DNA of 64,000 nucleotides, taken from Microvirga sp. VF16 (GTDB taxonomy: Bacteria; Pseudomonadota; Alphaproteobacteria; Rhizobiales; Beijerinckiaceae). The stretch spans positions 372,001 to 436,000 of the forward strand of contig NZ_CP069358.1 of the NCBI RefSeq assembly GCF_016864375.1, read 5' to 3'. Below are positions 62,945 through 64,000 of the stretch, one piece after another (the first letter of the stretch is position 1; every line of letters begins with the position of its first letter). Below the pieces are notes generated by a model. The model had not been told where the DNA came from. It made no database searches and was given only the letters and a program-made list of their open reading frames with translations. The translations under genes and the position numbers were made by a program.

Positions 62945-64000
62945 CTATTCGAGCCGATCGAGCATGGGTTGGGTGATCAAGCAGACACCACTGTCCGTGC
63001 GCCGGAAGCGTCGCGCGTCACGATCCGGAGCCTCTCCCACCACAAGCCCTTCTGGGATGCGCACGCCACGATCAACGATGACCTTGGACAGCCGGGCCGA
63101 GTGGGCGATCTCAGCCCCGGGCAGCACCACCGTTTCCTCCAGATGGGCGCCTGAATGAACACGGGCTCCGGTAAACAGGAGCGACCGCCGCAAGACTGCT
63201 CCTGATACGATGCAGCCGCCGGATAGGATGCTGTCGATCGCCTCCCCTTGGCCGGACCCATTCCGCGTCAGCTTGGCCGGTGGGGTAATCTCGGCATAGG
63301 TCCAGATCGGCCAGTCCGTGTCGTACAGATCCAAGCCCGGAGCCGCCTGAGTCAGATCGATGTTGGCCGCCCAGTAGGCATCGAGCGTGCCGACATCCCG
63401 CCAGTAGGCCTCCGCCTCAGCGGACGACCGAACACACGAGTGCGTAAACCGGTGCGCGACCGCTTTGCCATGCTCCACCAGGTACGGAATGATGTCCTTG
63501 CCGAAGTCGCGGCTGGAGCCCGGCTCGGCGGCATCTCGCTGGAGTTGGTCCAGCAGAAACCGGGTGGAGAAGACATAGATGCCCATGCTGGCCAGCGCCA
63601 TGTCGGGCTTGTCCGGCATGCCCGGCGGATCGGCGGGCTTTTCCAGGAACGAGATGATGCGGTCGGTCTCGTCGATGGCCATCACGCCGAAACCGGTCGC
63701 TTCCATGCGTGGCACCTCGAGACAGCCGACGGTCACATCGGCGCCCTGGCTCACATGCTGCTGGAGCATGACTTCATAGTCCATCTTGTAGATGTGATCG
63801 CCGGCCAGGATCACGATGTACTCGGGGGCATAGCTCTCGATGATGTCGATGTTCTGGTAGACCGCATCGGCCGTGCCTTCATACCACATCGTCTCTGACA
63901 CGCGCTGGCTGGCCGGCAGGATATCGAAGCTCTCATTGCGCTCGGAGCGGAAGAAATTCCAGCCGCGCTGCAGGTGGCGGATCAGGCTGTGGGCCTTGTA
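62945..64000 (-). CDS. glgC: Glucose-1-phosphate adenylyltransferase (ADP-glucose pyrophosphorylase), 5' end beyond the window
   Basis: The visible 351 residues on the minus strand include SETMWYEGTADAVYQN, EYIVILAGDHIYKMDY (nucleotide-sugar site), ATGFGVMAID, IISFLEKPAD, YWRDVGTLDAYW and the left-handed beta-helix repeats GGCIVSGAVLRRSLLFTGAR. All are typical of bacterial GlgC, which makes ADP-glucose from glucose-1-phosphate and ATP for glycogen synthesis in the cytoplasm. About 70 N-terminal residues, including the GGxG start motif, are off the edge. The 3' end is complete and convergent with the IHF-like gene. Confidence 0.93.
   Translation of the reverse strand, partial: YKAHSLIRHLQRGWNFFRSERNESFDILPASQRVSETMWYEGTADAVYQNIDIIESYAPEYIVILAGDHIYKMDYEVMLQQHVSQGADVTVGCLEVPRMEATGFGVMAIDETDRIISFLEKPADPPGMPDKPDMALASMGIYVFSTRFLLDQLQRDAAEPGSSRDFGKDIIPYLVEHGKAVAHRFTHSCVRSSAEAEAYWRDVGTLDAYWAANIDLTQAAPGLDLYDTDWPIWTYAEITPPAKLTRNGSGQGEAIDSILSGGCIVSGAVLRRSLLFTGARVHSGAHLEETVVLPGAEIAHSARLSKVIVDRGVRIPEGLVVGEAPDRDARRFRRTDSGVCLITQPMLDRLE

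Noticed and set aside
1..64000. CRISPR array, rRNA operon or phage structural gene cluster
   Set aside because: No regularly spaced direct repeats, no rRNA sequence and no capsid, portal or terminase motifs were found anywhere in the window.

Overview
The window looks like a GC-rich alphaproteobacterium of the Hyphomicrobiales, most likely the Methylobacterium/Microvirga neighbourhood. This is inferred from codon use, from the insertion-sequence (IS) mix (IS110, IS5/IS427 group, IS6, IS630, IS1182, ISNCY, ISKra4) and from plasmid-type rhizobial genes (RHE_PE00001-like, pRiA4b ORF-3-like, WGR fragments). Only the right edge (IHF-beta-like gene, glgC) looks like core genome. The rest is an accessory region remodelled again and again by mobile elements.

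Layout. 1-7.2 kb: a partial hypothetical gene, a Crp/Fnr regulator, two small hypothetical genes, then a three-gene unit (SARP-like regulator with TPRs, PAP2/vanadium-haloperoxidase-fold protein with a GLGG-repeat N-terminus, subtilisin-like protease). 7.2-10 kb: decayed IS remnants. 10.3-11.7 kb: an unrecognised protein with a five-repeat, propeller-like C-terminus. 12-21.4 kb: nested elements. An IS6 cuts a WGR gene. An IS110 is split by a 1.95-kb element that encodes a large serine recombinase (LSR). Next come a 5'-truncated GGDEF-EAL gene and an IS427-group IS5 split by a second, 1.91-kb LSR element. 21.4-27.8 kb: small secreted or hypothetical genes, an IS256 element, a second broken WGR fragment and an IS630.

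27.9-34.2 kb: a compact five-gene operon. It encodes a four-TM coiled-coil protein, a membrane-anchored vWA-like protein, a MotA/ExbB/ZorA-like channel protein with a long helical tail, a MotB/ZorB-like OmpA-domain protein and an exported staphylococcal-nuclease-like protein. I read it as an ion-driven motor-type complex with a possible periplasmic nuclease, related in architecture to the Zorya antiphage system but different in content.

34.4-39.6 kb: an IS6 split by an IS1182, then a run of pseudogenes (GNAT, M41-like, RHE_PE00001 family). 39.6-48.8 kb: a defence-like island with an MBL hydrolase plus 4-TM protein pair, a tRNA-like gene, a SIR2-family protein, an HsdR-N-like nuclease, a coiled-coil protein and a helicase-nuclease whose 5' end was removed by an ISKra4 element. 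51-53.7 kb: hypothetical genes and a PAS-GGDEF cyclase. 54-57.8 kb: a Tn554-type tnpA-tnpB-tnpC set. 57.9-59.5 kb: an ISNCY element with a clean 5-bp target duplication. 59.5-61.6 kb: a XerD-like recombinase with a decayed upstream copy of its own 5' end around phage-like remnants. 62.4-64 kb: the IHF-beta-like gene and glgC, which runs off the edge.

The two strongest leads are the motor-plus-nuclease operon and the pair of solitary LSR elements, each sitting inside an IS transposase gene. All assignments are from reading the sequence and recalling families; no database search was run.
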